From Candidatus Homeothermus arabinoxylanisolvens (lineage in GTDB: Bacteria > Bacteroidota > Bacteroidia > Bacteroidales > Muribaculaceae), in NCBI GenBank assembly GCA_001689405.1, contig LUJO01000047.1, positions 9,871 to 73,870 of the forward strand: a DNA stretch of 64,000 nt, given 5' to 3'. The notes below the pieces were generated by a model. The model was given only the letters and a program-made list of their open reading frames with translations, was not told the origin of the DNA and ran no database searches. Positions 41,764-50,030 of the stretch are shown piece after piece (within the stretch, counting starts at the first letter, position 1; every line of letters starts with the position of its first letter). The translations under genes and the position numbers were made by a program.

Positions 41764-42426
41764 ATGGATCAGCAAGAAGTAAAAGATCAGATACTCGCTC
41801 GAATAAGAGCCGGTAAACCCAAATTGCATCCGCTGCCCGATGTGCCGATGTACGGATATCCCGGTGATCCGACTGAAAATTTTATCAGCCATTTGCTCGG
41901 TTTCGACGGAAAGGCGGTGAAGTTCAGAACTCGTGCCGACGCTGTGGAGTGGCTCGGCAAGCAGCCTGAAATGGATGCCTCCAAGAATATAATCTACTCT
42001 TCGGCCGAAGGAGTCACGGGCAATATCGGCGAGTCGGAACTTACCGATCTGCACAATGCCCACCGTATAGAGACGTGTGTCACCGAAGGTGAGCTCGGGG
42101 TAGGTGAGATGGGGTCTATATGGGTTACAGACGCAAGTCTGGGGCATGCCGCATGTGCTTTGTTATCGCGCCGGTTATTTGTGTTTCTCGACAGCAGGCG
42201 CATATTGGGTGGCATGCACGAGACTTACGCCAACATCAAGCTCCGCGACCATCAGTACGGCTCGTTCTATACGGGACCGTCGGCAACGGCCGATATCGAG
42301 GCCGTACATATAACGGGAGCCCAAGGTCCGCTTTCGTTGACAGCTCTGGTATATAACTGTGACGATGCGCCCGTGCCGCCGCAGCTGATGACCAACCCTA
42401 ACGCCGACACTTCGGTGTGGCAGTAG
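41764..42426 (+). CDS. lutC: L-lactate utilisation protein LutC (LUD domain)
   Basis: 220 residues. LUD domain with the IYSSAEGVTGNIGES and TEGELGVGEMGSIWV segments and a late GPSATADIE typical of LutC/YkgG. Third part of the lactate oxidation complex; shorter than most LutB and without Fe-S motifs, as expected. Followed by an intrinsic terminator. Confidence 0.87.
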   Translation: MDQQEVKDQILARIRAGKPKLHPLPDVPMYGYPGDPTENFISHLLGFDGKAVKFRTRADAVEWLGKQPEMDASKNIIYSSAEGVTGNIGESELTDLHNAHRIETCVTEGELGVGEMGSIWVTDASLGHAACALLSRRLFVFLDSRRILGGMHETYANIKLRDHQYGSFYTGPSATADIEAVHITGAQGPLSLTALVYNCDDAPVPPQLMTNPNADTSVWQ

Positions 42427-42443
42427 CTGAAACATTCAACTTG

Positions 42444-42487
42444 CGGGAGTGTATCGGAACGATTTGTTCGGTACACTCCCGTTTTTT
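42444..42487 (+). terminator. Intrinsic terminator of lutABC
   Basis: A 10-bp stem CGGGAGTGTA/TACACTCCCG and six T. Confidence 0.9.
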
Positions 42488-42552
42488 ATGGCTATGTGCC
42501 GGCTTATATAATATTAATGTGTAAGCCGAGTAGCGATATGACGAAAAATTAG

Positions 42553-42560
42553 TAATTTTG
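42553..42560 (+). promoter_or_regulatory. Promoter -7 element before cvpA
   Basis: TAATTTTG, 27 bp before the GTG start; no TTG at -33. May drive cvpA and the suf genes. Confidence 0.5.
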
Positions 42561-42587
42561 CACTCGTTAAAATCATAATATCACGTC

Positions 42588-43106
42588 GTGAACGCAATTG
42601 ACATTTTTCTGCTGGCTGTCATCGGCATAGCTGTCGCTTACGGGCTTTATAAAGGGCTTGTGCGTCAGATAGCTTCATTGGGCGGTCTGATATTGGGCAT
42701 AATAGCGTGTCGCCTGTTTTCCCGCGACTTCGCCGAGGTGCTTATCGGCTGGTTTCCGTCGACATTTACCGATGTAAACGTGGCCGTTGTCGTAGCCGCG
42801 ATAATTATCTATCTGGTAGTATATTTCTCTGTCGGGGCGCTGGCTCTGCTTGCCCATAAACTTACACATGCGCTTATGGTAGGATGGCTTGACCATCTGT
42901 TAGGCGCCGTATTCAGTGTGTTCAAGTGGTTGCTGATAGCCAGTATACTGCTCAATCTATGGCACATCATAGCTCCTGAAAGTCCTGTGTTCTCCTCGTC
43001 GGCTCTCATGGGCGGCAAATTGTTTAACTTCGTGATAAGGTTGGCTCCGGAGCTTTTCGGTGTGGTCTCCGATCATATAAGCGGCGAGGTAGCCAATATA
43101 CTTTAA
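42588..43106 (+). CDS. cvpA: CvpA family membrane protein
   Basis: 172 residues starting with GTG; no ATG fits upstream or before the first helix. Four membrane segments with the family start AIDIFLLAVIGIAVAYGLYKG and LGLILGI-like second helix. CvpA proteins are inner-membrane proteins first linked to colicin V production and later to envelope stress. 60 bp before sufB. Confidence 0.85.
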   Translation: MNAIDIFLLAVIGIAVAYGLYKGLVRQIASLGGLILGIIACRLFSRDFAEVLIGWFPSTFTDVNVAVVVAAIIIYLVVYFSVGALALLAHKLTHALMVGWLDHLLGAVFSVFKWLLIASILLNLWHIIAPESPVFSSSALMGGKLFNFVIRLAPELFGVVSDHISGEVANIL

Positions 43107-43166
43107 CGGCGCAACTTTACAAAACCGGTAGTTGTTAATACCGGATACAGACATAACAAAAAGGAA

Positions 43167-44642
43167 ATGACTGAAGACAATCAAGATAAAAGACAACAGC
43201 TTCCCGGCGACGACATAATAAACGACGTCACCGGCAGTGAGTATAAGTACGGTTTTGTAACCGATATAGATACCGACGTCATACCGCAGGGGCTTAGCGA
43301 GGATGTCATCAGACTTATATCGGCCAAGAAGCATGAGCCGGAGTGGCTGCTTGAGTTCAGGCTCAAGGCTTATCGTCACTGGCTTACTCTTAAAATGCCC
43401 GACTGGGCGCACCTCGACATTCCGCCCATTGACTATCAGGCCATAAGCTATTATGCCGCTCCGAAGAAGAAAGAGGGTCCAAAGAGCCTCGATGAGGTTG
43501 ACCCGCAACTCCTTGAGACATTTGACAAGCTCGGCATACCGCTTGAAGAGCAGAAGGCATTTGCCGGAATGGCTGTCGACGCGGTCATGGACTCCGTGTC
43601 GGTGAAGACTACCCATAAAGAGAAGCTGGCCGAGCTCGGTGTCATATTCTGCTCGTTCTCTGAAGCGGTAAAGGACTATCCCGATCTGGTGCGCCGTTAT
43701 CTCGGATCGGTTGTAAGCTACCGCGACAACTTCTTTGCCGCACTGAACTCGGCGGTCTTTTCCGACGGGTCCTTTGTCTATATACCCAAGGGGGTACGGT
43801 GTCCTATGGAGCTGTCGACATATTTCCGTATTAATGCAGCGGGTACCGGCCAGTTTGAGCGTACTCTTATCGTGGCCGATGATGACGCCTATGTAAGTTA
43901 TCTTGAAGGATGCACCGCTCCTATGCGTGACGAGAACCAGCTTCATGCGGCCATTGTGGAGATTGTGGTCGAGGACCGTGCCGAAGTCAAGTACTCCACG
44001 GTACAGAACTGGTATGCCGGCGACAAGGACGGCAACGGAGGCGTATACAACTTTGTCACCAAGCGCGGTCTGTGCCGGGGCGACTACTCCAAGCTGTCAT
44101 GGACGCAGGTGGAGACAGGCTCCGCCATAACATGGAAATACCCGAGCTGCATACTTCAGGGCGAAGGTTCGGTAGGAGAGTTTTACTCCGTGGCGGTCAC
44201 TAAAAACTATCAGCAGGCCGACACCGGTACGAAAATGATACATGTAGGACGCAATTCACGCTCGACGATAGTAAGCAAAGGCATATCGGCAGGACACAGT
44301 CAGAACTCCTACCGCGGACTTGTCAAGGTAGTGCCGAAAGCCGACGGTTGCCGCAACTATACACAGTGCGACAGCCTGTTGCTCAGCTCGACTTGCGGTG
44401 CTCATACATTCCCCTACATCGATGTACTTAACGATACCGCTGTTGTCGAGCATGAGGCTACGACATCGAAGATAAGCGAGGACCAGATATTTTACTGCAA
44501 TCAGCGCGGTATACCTACCGAAGACGCCATAGGCCTTATCGTCAACGGATATGCCAAGGAGGTCATGAACAAGCTCCCAATGGAGTTTGCAGTCGAGGCG
44601 CAGCGCCTGCTTCAGGTCACCCTCGAAGGCTCGGTAGGATAA
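43167..44642 (+). CDS. sufB: Fe-S cluster assembly scaffold SufB
   Basis: 491 residues. Contains the SufB core: SDGSFVYIPKGVRCP, ASV-free YLEGCTAPMRDENQLHAA, SCILQGEGSVGEFYSVA, NYTQCDSLLLSSTCGAHTFP and late EATTSKISEDQIFYCNQRG. Works with SufC and SufD to build [Fe-S] clusters in the cytosol. First of four suf genes. Confidence 0.95.
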   Translation: MTEDNQDKRQQLPGDDIINDVTGSEYKYGFVTDIDTDVIPQGLSEDVIRLISAKKHEPEWLLEFRLKAYRHWLTLKMPDWAHLDIPPIDYQAISYYAAPKKKEGPKSLDEVDPQLLETFDKLGIPLEEQKAFAGMAVDAVMDSVSVKTTHKEKLAELGVIFCSFSEAVKDYPDLVRRYLGSVVSYRDNFFAALNSAVFSDGSFVYIPKGVRCPMELSTYFRINAAGTGQFERTLIVADDDAYVSYLEGCTAPMRDENQLHAAIVEIVVEDRAEVKYSTVQNWYAGDKDGNGGVYNFVTKRGLCRGDYSKLSWTQVETGSAITWKYPSCILQGEGSVGEFYSVAVTKNYQQADTGTKMIHVGRNSRSTIVSKGISAGHSQNSYRGLVKVVPKADGCRNYTQCDSLLLSSTCGAHTFPYIDVLNDTAVVEHEATTSKISEDQIFYCNQRGIPTEDAIGLIVNGYAKEVMNKLPMEFAVEAQRLLQVTLEGSVG

Positions 44643-44675
44643 CATACTTCTCACAACGTATAAATAATAACCCAG

Positions 44676-45443
44676 ATGGATAACAATATATTGCTTGACA
44701 TACGCGACCTCCATGCTTCGGTCGACGGTAAAGAGATTTTGAAAGGTATCGACCTTCAGGTGCGCGAAGGCGAAGTTCACGCTATAATGGGTCCTAACGG
44801 ATCGGGTAAATCGACGCTGTCAATGGTGCTCGCCGGCGCTCCCGGCTACTCGGTGACAGCCGGTGAGGTTGACTTTCACGGTACAAGACTGCTCGAACTG
44901 TCGCCCGAGGACCGCAGCCATGAGGGGCTGTTCCTGTCATTTCAGTACCCGGTGGAGATACCCGGTGTGTCGATGGTCAACTTCATGCGTGCCGCCGTCA
45001 ACGAGAAACGCAAGTATTTTGACGAGGCTCCTCTGTCGGCCAGCGACTTCCTGAAGCTGATGCGCCAGAAACGCGCCATTGTCGAACTTGACAACAAACT
45101 TGCCTCGCGTTCGGTGAACGAGGGCTTTTCGGGCGGTGAGAAAAAACGCAACGAGATATTCCAGATGGCCGTGCTTGAACCGCGCCTGTCAATACTTGAC
45201 GAGACCGACTCCGGTCTTGACATAGACGCTCTGCGCATAGTGGCCGGCGGTGTCAACAAACTTAAGACTGACCGCAACGCCACTATAGTCATAACCCACT
45301 ACCAGCGTCTTCTCGACTATATAAAGCCCGACTACGTGCATGTGCTTTACAAAGGACGCATTGTAAAGACCGGCGGTCCCGAGCTCGCTCTTGAACTGGA
45401 GGAAAAGGGCTATGACTGGATCAAGCAAAACAATGAAAACTGA
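44676..45443 (+). CDS. sufC: Fe-S cluster assembly ATPase SufC
   Basis: 255 residues. ABC ATPase: Walker A GPNGSGKST, signature FSGGEKKRNE, Walker B LSILDETDSGLDIDAL with the SufC-type DETDSGLD, and a switch His in ITHYQRLL. Drives the SufBC2D scaffold. 33 bp after sufB. Confidence 0.95.
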   Translation: MDNNILLDIRDLHASVDGKEILKGIDLQVREGEVHAIMGPNGSGKSTLSMVLAGAPGYSVTAGEVDFHGTRLLELSPEDRSHEGLFLSFQYPVEIPGVSMVNFMRAAVNEKRKYFDEAPLSASDFLKLMRQKRAIVELDNKLASRSVNEGFSGGEKKRNEIFQMAVLEPRLSILDETDSGLDIDALRIVAGGVNKLKTDRNATIVITHYQRLLDYIKPDYVHVLYKGRIVKTGGPELALELEEKGYDWIKQNNEN

Positions 45444-45447
45444 CGTT

Positions 45448-46812
45448 ATGAACAGTCTTGAACAATATATAGATATATACCGCGAAAACAGCGAGGCCAT
45501 CGACGCGCATTCGGCGCCGGTCATGAACGCCGCGCGGCCGCGTGCCCTTGCTTCGCTTGACGGACGCCATCTGCCCGTACTCGGCGACGAAGGTTATGAG
45601 AAGACGTCGGTCGACGCTATGCTGGCGGCCGATTACGGACTTAACTTCAATCGTGTGGGTATTCCGGTCAATGTGGCGGCATCATTCCGTTGCGGCGTGC
45701 CTAACATGAGCACTCTGCTCGGTGTGGTGGTTAACGATGAGTTTCATGAGTCAAAGAACCTGCATGAAAAGTTGCCCGACGGAGTGTTGTACATGTCTTT
45801 GAAAAAGGCTGCCGAGCAGTATCCGAAGCTTGTGAGCCCTTATTACGGACACATTGCCTCGGCTGATAACGTACCCGCCGCTCTCAACACGCTTTTGGCG
45901 CAGGACGGAGTATTTGTCTATGTGCCTGCCGGGGTTACGGTTGAAAAACCGCTTCAGCTTGTCAATATATTCAGCTCGCCGGCTCCGCTGATGGTTGCCC
46001 GGCGCATGCTTGTCGTAGTCGGCGACGGCGCTTCGGTGCAGTTGCTCGGATGCGACCACACTCAGGACAGCGGACAGCGTTATCTGTCGTTGCAGGTGGC
46101 CGAGATTGTGCTTGGCCGCGACAGCCGTCTTGATTATTATGACCTTGAGGAGTCATCGGAAAATACCGTGCGTCATTCGCAGATATTCGCCCGTCAGGAC
46201 AGCGGCTCTTCGCTACTTGTCAATGGCATGACGCTTACCTGCGGCACTACCCGCAACGATTATTTCATCGACATAACAGGCGACGGGTCCGATACTCTGC
46301 TTGCCGGAATGGCTATCGGTTCGGGCCATCAGCATATCGACAACAGCTCTGTTGTAGTGCATACCGGCACGCACTGCCACAGCCGCCAGCTGTTCAAGTA
46401 TGTGCTCGACGACGAGTCGACCGGTGCTTTTGAAGGATGTATACGTGTCGACGAAGGCGCATGTTTTACGGAAGCCTATCAGAGCGACCGCAACCTGCTC
46501 GCTTCGTCAGCCGCCCGCATGCACACCAAGCCGCAGCTGCTTATCTACTGCGATGACGTTAAGTGCAGTCACGGAGCCACTACCGGACAGCTTGATCAGG
46601 ACGCTCTGTTCTACATGCGCTCAAGAGGCATATCGGAGAAGACCGCGCGCACCATGCTTATGGAGGCTTTCATGGCCGAGGTGGTCGATACGGTGCGCCT
46701 GGACGGCTTGCGCGAGCGTCTGCGCATGCTTGTGGAAAAACGTTTCCACGGTCAGTCGTCATTCTGCGGCGACTGCTCCGGAGCATGCATTGACGCGGCT
46801 CCTATACAATAA
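45448..46812 (+). CDS. sufD: Fe-S cluster assembly protein SufD
   Basis: 454 residues from the ATG at 45448, four bases after sufC; an ATG at 45433 would overlap sufC, and longer frames run further into it. SufB-like beta-helix with GVFVYVPAGVTVEKPLQL and a late DDVKCSHGATTGQLDQDALFY, diagnostic for SufD; two Cys near the C-terminus (CGDCSGAC) are notable. Partner of SufB. Confidence 0.93.
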   Translation: MNSLEQYIDIYRENSEAIDAHSAPVMNAARPRALASLDGRHLPVLGDEGYEKTSVDAMLAADYGLNFNRVGIPVNVAASFRCGVPNMSTLLGVVVNDEFHESKNLHEKLPDGVLYMSLKKAAEQYPKLVSPYYGHIASADNVPAALNTLLAQDGVFVYVPAGVTVEKPLQLVNIFSSPAPLMVARRMLVVVGDGASVQLLGCDHTQDSGQRYLSLQVAEIVLGRDSRLDYYDLEESSENTVRHSQIFARQDSGSSLLVNGMTLTCGTTRNDYFIDITGDGSDTLLAGMAIGSGHQHIDNSSVVVHTGTHCHSRQLFKYVLDDESTGAFEGCIRVDEGACFTEAYQSDRNLLASSAARMHTKPQLLIYCDDVKCSHGATTGQLDQDALFYMRSRGISEKTARTMLMEAFMAEVVDTVRLDGLRERLRMLVEKRFHGQSSFCGDCSGACIDAAPIQ

Positions 46813-46832
46813 CAGCTTACCGGGTGTGAACA

Positions 46833-48056
46833 ATGAAAGAGACTTATGACGTAGCGGCTCTGCGGCGTGACTTTCCCGCTCTTGACAGGATGGTCTACAA
46901 GCATCCGCTCATATATCTTGACAATACCGCCACATCGCAGACCCCCTCGTGTGTGGTCGACGATATAGTCAGGGCATATTACAATACAAAGGCCAATGTG
47001 CATCGTGGCGTGCACCTGCTTTCGCAGGAGATGACCGAGCTTCAGGAGGTGGCGCGTCGCTCCGTGAAGGAGTACATAAACGCATCGTCGACACAGGAGA
47101 TTATATTTACCCGCGGCACCACCGAGGCTATAAATCTTGTAGCTTCGTCTTGGGGCGACATGCTGCATGACGGCGACGAGATTATACTCAGTGTCATGGA
47201 ACACCACTCCAACATAGTGCCGTGGCAGCTGCTGCAGCGCCGCAAGCGCATCACGATAAAGGTCATACCTATGGATGACTCCGGAGTGCTTGACATGGAC
47301 GCTTACCGCAGGCTGTTCAACGAGCATACCGCTTTTGTGGCGGTGACCCATGTGAGCAACGTGCTCGGCACTGTCAATCCGGTAAAGGCTATTGTAGCCG
47401 AGGCCCACAGCCACGGCGTGCCTGTGCTTGTCGACGGTGCGCAGGCTGTGGCTCATCAGCGTGTCGACGTCAGTGCTCTGGACTGTGACTTCTATGCATT
47501 CTCGTCTCATAAGATGTATGGCCCCACCGGAGTAGGCGTACTTTACGGTAAGAAGGAGCTGCTCGAAAAGATGCCGCCGTATCAGGGAGGCGGGGAGATG
47601 ATAGGCAATGTCACGTTTGAACACACTACCTTTGCCGAGCTTCCGTTCAAGTTTGAAGCGGGTACTCCCGACTTTGTAGGCATATCGGCTCTTCGCACCG
47701 CAATCGATTATATAAACCGTGTAGGCATGGAGCGCATAGCCGCCCATGAGCGGGAGTTGCTTGAGTATACCACGGAGCGCATGATGGCGATTGACGGAAT
47801 GCGCATATTCGGTACGGCGCCGGGCAAGGATGCCATAATATCGTTTCTTATCGGTAACGCCCACCACTACGATACCGGCATGTTGCTTGACAAACTCGGC
47901 ATAGCCGTTCGTACCGGCCATCATTGTGCCGAACCGCTTATGCGCCGTCTCGGCATCGAGGGCACTGTCCGCGCCTCGTTCGCTCTCTACAACACCAAAG
48001 AGGAGTGCGACGCTTTTATAGCCGCGCTCCACCGCGTAGCCTCGATGCTGCTGTAA
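46833..48056 (+). CDS. sufS: Cysteine desulfurase SufS
   Basis: 407 residues. Class V aminotransferase fold: LDNTATSQTP, RGVHLLSQEMT, the PLP lysine in SSHKMYGPTGVGVLYG and active-site Cys365 in RTGHHCAEPLM. It draws sulfur from cysteine and hands it to the Suf scaffold; no SufE is encoded next to it. Last gene of the suf cluster. Confidence 0.94.
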   Translation: MKETYDVAALRRDFPALDRMVYKHPLIYLDNTATSQTPSCVVDDIVRAYYNTKANVHRGVHLLSQEMTELQEVARRSVKEYINASSTQEIIFTRGTTEAINLVASSWGDMLHDGDEIILSVMEHHSNIVPWQLLQRRKRITIKVIPMDDSGVLDMDAYRRLFNEHTAFVAVTHVSNVLGTVNPVKAIVAEAHSHGVPVLVDGAQAVAHQRVDVSALDCDFYAFSSHKMYGPTGVGVLYGKKELLEKMPPYQGGGEMIGNVTFEHTTFAELPFKFEAGTPDFVGISALRTAIDYINRVGMERIAAHERELLEYTTERMMAIDGMRIFGTAPGKDAIISFLIGNAHHYDTGMLLDKLGIAVRTGHHCAEPLMRRLGIEGTVRASFALYNTKEECDAFIAALHRVASMLL

Positions 48057-48086
48057 TTGCAGGGTCGGCTCTGGAACCCCGTTGAC

Positions 48087-48125
48087 GGGTTGGAATACGG
48101 ACGCCGTGGTATCGGCGTAACGGCA
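48087..48125. repeat. Partial copy of the MITE-like end seen near 15.9 kb
   Basis: 48099-48118 matches 15883-15902 with one difference in 20 (GGACGCCGTGGTAT then C or T, GGCGT), and the preceding GGGTTG also agrees. Only one arm is present, in the 176-bp space between sufS and susD. Confidence 0.55.
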
Positions 48126-48175
48126 TTGGTAGTTTGACAACCTCGCCTGTAGCCCCGAATGATTAGTGTATAAAA

Positions 48176-48209
48176 ATGTGGAGAGCCGGTTGTTACGCCG
48201 GCTCTCCAC
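48176..48209 (-). terminator. Terminator of the susCD operon
   Basis: A perfect 12-bp stem (48178-48189 with 48198-48209) followed on the minus strand by ATTTTTATA, 24 bp after the susD stop. Confidence 0.85.
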
Positions 48210-48232
48210 AGAATATAGTCTTGCCGTTATTG

Positions 48233-49996
48233 TCAGAATGCGGGGTAGCCGGGGTTCTGTACGTATTTCCCGAGGGAGAAATTGTATTGGGCCACAGGTA
48301 TGGGGTAGTACTCCTCGCCGTTGTCGAAAGTGGCGTCCTGATAGTAGATGCGCTTCGATTTTTCGGCATTGAAGTAGGCCGTCATGGTCTCTTTGGCTAT
48401 GCCCCAGCGTACAAGGTCGAAGTAGCGTTCGCCTTCAAGCGCTTTTTCAAGACGCATCTCGGTGCGCAGGGCCTTGCGTGCGTAGTCCTGAGTCCATCCG
48501 GTGGCAGGATAGAGGCCTATCTTGTAGTTGGCGGCATTTTTTGACGGGTCGTTGAAGTCCTTGACGTAGGCGCTGTTCATGGCTCGTTCGCGTATGCGGT
48601 TTATTATCGCGCGGGCTTCGTCGAGGTCGTCGCCGAGCTCGATGAGGGCTTCGGCCTTGTACAGAAGAAGATCGGCGTAGCGTATTATCTGCCAGTTGAG
48701 CTGTGAGGCTCCCCACGGCCAGCCCTGATACATGTCGGATGACTCGGGCGATACCCAGAAGCGTTTTGCGCAGTTGTGGCCGTAGACACCGCGGTCGCGC
48801 ACCCATGACTGGCACGGAGTGGTCTTGTAAGTCTTATAGGTGATGGTGGGACGTCCTGTTACGAAATCAAGGCGCGGGTCAACGTTGGGTGTCGTGTTGG
48901 ACAGTGTCTGGTGGTCATCGTCGACAAATGTCACCACACCATAGTCGGGCCGGCTTTGGTAATCAAACACAGGCAGTCCGGATGCATCGGTCTGATAAGC
49001 GTTTATAAGGTCCTGTGAGGGGAGGAAGAATCCATCGCCATGGTAGGGGCTGTTGCCTCCGGGCGAGTTGAGCAGGTTGCTCCAGTTTACACGGCCGGCG
49101 TCGTCGGAGCCGTCGTTCATTGAGTACTGAACGGCAAATACCGATTCAACTCCGTTTTCATTCGCTACAAGATCAAGACCTTGAAAGTCGGGAAGCAGGT
49201 CATAGCCCTTTACCTGATCTATCAGTGTCACCACCTCACGCATGAGGTTCTTGTTGACGTTTATCACAGCATGGGTCTGTTCATCCTGCTCGTAAGCCTG
49301 ATACAGTTTTACTTTGGCTGCGTAGGCCAGAGCTATATTGCGGTTTATACGTCCTGTTTCGCTCTGACGGTCGGGCAGGTCGCCGGCGGCGTCAAGAAGC
49401 TCCTGAGCTATGCGGCCGAGGTGCTGGTCACGCGTATATTCATTGTTGCCTACGTTCACGTACTCTGTGGCGGGCAGGTTCTCGTCCATGTATGGCACTT
49501 TGTTGAACAGGCGCACAAGTTCGAAGTAGAAGTGCGAGCGCAGCACTTTCATTTCGGCTATGCGTGACTTCTTTTCAGGTACCGACTCTTCATCGACGTT
49601 GTTCAGAACCCGCAGGGCCGCATTGCATCGCGATATCTGGCTGTATAGGTTGAACCATTTTCCGTCGAGGTTGCCGTTGTTGGACTGCACCTGAAATGTC
49701 TCCATAGCATGTATGTCCCAGAGGTCGCCTTCACCGCCGCCGCCTTTGTATGCGTTGTCGGCGCGGACTTCGCCGTAACTCCAGTTGGTTGTCGGACGTA
49801 CCCACGGATCGCCCTGTTCGTTGGTGAAGCCGCTTAGTGAGGCGTAGGCGGCGTTGACGAGCAGGTCTATGGCTTCGGGAGAGGTCATGATGCCGTCAGA
49901 CAGGCTGCCCTGCGGTTTGTTTTCGAGGAAGTCGTCGCTGCAGCCGGTCATGGCGGCCACGCAGCCTATGGTCAGTATTATATTTCGTAGTTTCAT
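48233..49996 (-). CDS. SusD/RagB-like surface glycan-binding lipoprotein
   Basis: 587 residues from the ATG at 49996, chosen because it gives a lipoprotein signal with lipobox MTGC; the longer frame starts inside susC. SusD features: GSLSDGIMTSPEAIDLLVNA, SYGEVRADNAY, the TPR-like middle and the C-terminal WGIAKETMTAYFNAEK and YYPIPVAQYN. It forms the lid of the SusC transporter and binds glycan at the cell surface. Its start is 34 bp after the susC stop. Context points to fructans. Confidence 0.93.
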   Translation of the reverse strand: MKLRNIILTIGCVAAMTGCSDDFLENKPQGSLSDGIMTSPEAIDLLVNAAYASLSGFTNEQGDPWVRPTTNWSYGEVRADNAYKGGGGEGDLWDIHAMETFQVQSNNGNLDGKWFNLYSQISRCNAALRVLNNVDEESVPEKKSRIAEMKVLRSHFYFELVRLFNKVPYMDENLPATEYVNVGNNEYTRDQHLGRIAQELLDAAGDLPDRQSETGRINRNIALAYAAKVKLYQAYEQDEQTHAVINVNKNLMREVVTLIDQVKGYDLLPDFQGLDLVANENGVESVFAVQYSMNDGSDDAGRVNWSNLLNSPGGNSPYHGDGFFLPSQDLINAYQTDASGLPVFDYQSRPDYGVVTFVDDDHQTLSNTTPNVDPRLDFVTGRPTITYKTYKTTPCQSWVRDRGVYGHNCAKRFWVSPESSDMYQGWPWGASQLNWQIIRYADLLLYKAEALIELGDDLDEARAIINRIRERAMNSAYVKDFNDPSKNAANYKIGLYPATGWTQDYARKALRTEMRLEKALEGERYFDLVRWGIAKETMTAYFNAEKSKRIYYQDATFDNGEEYYPIPVAQYNFSLGKYVQNPGYPAF

Positions 49997-50030
49997 TTGT
50001 TTGTCTGTTTCTTGGTTAGATAATGATTGG

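Noticed and set aside
46752..48209. Long minus-strand frame (485 codons) opposite sufS
   Set aside because: Antisense to the clear SufS gene and without any family resemblance; it also overlaps a terminator and a repeat.
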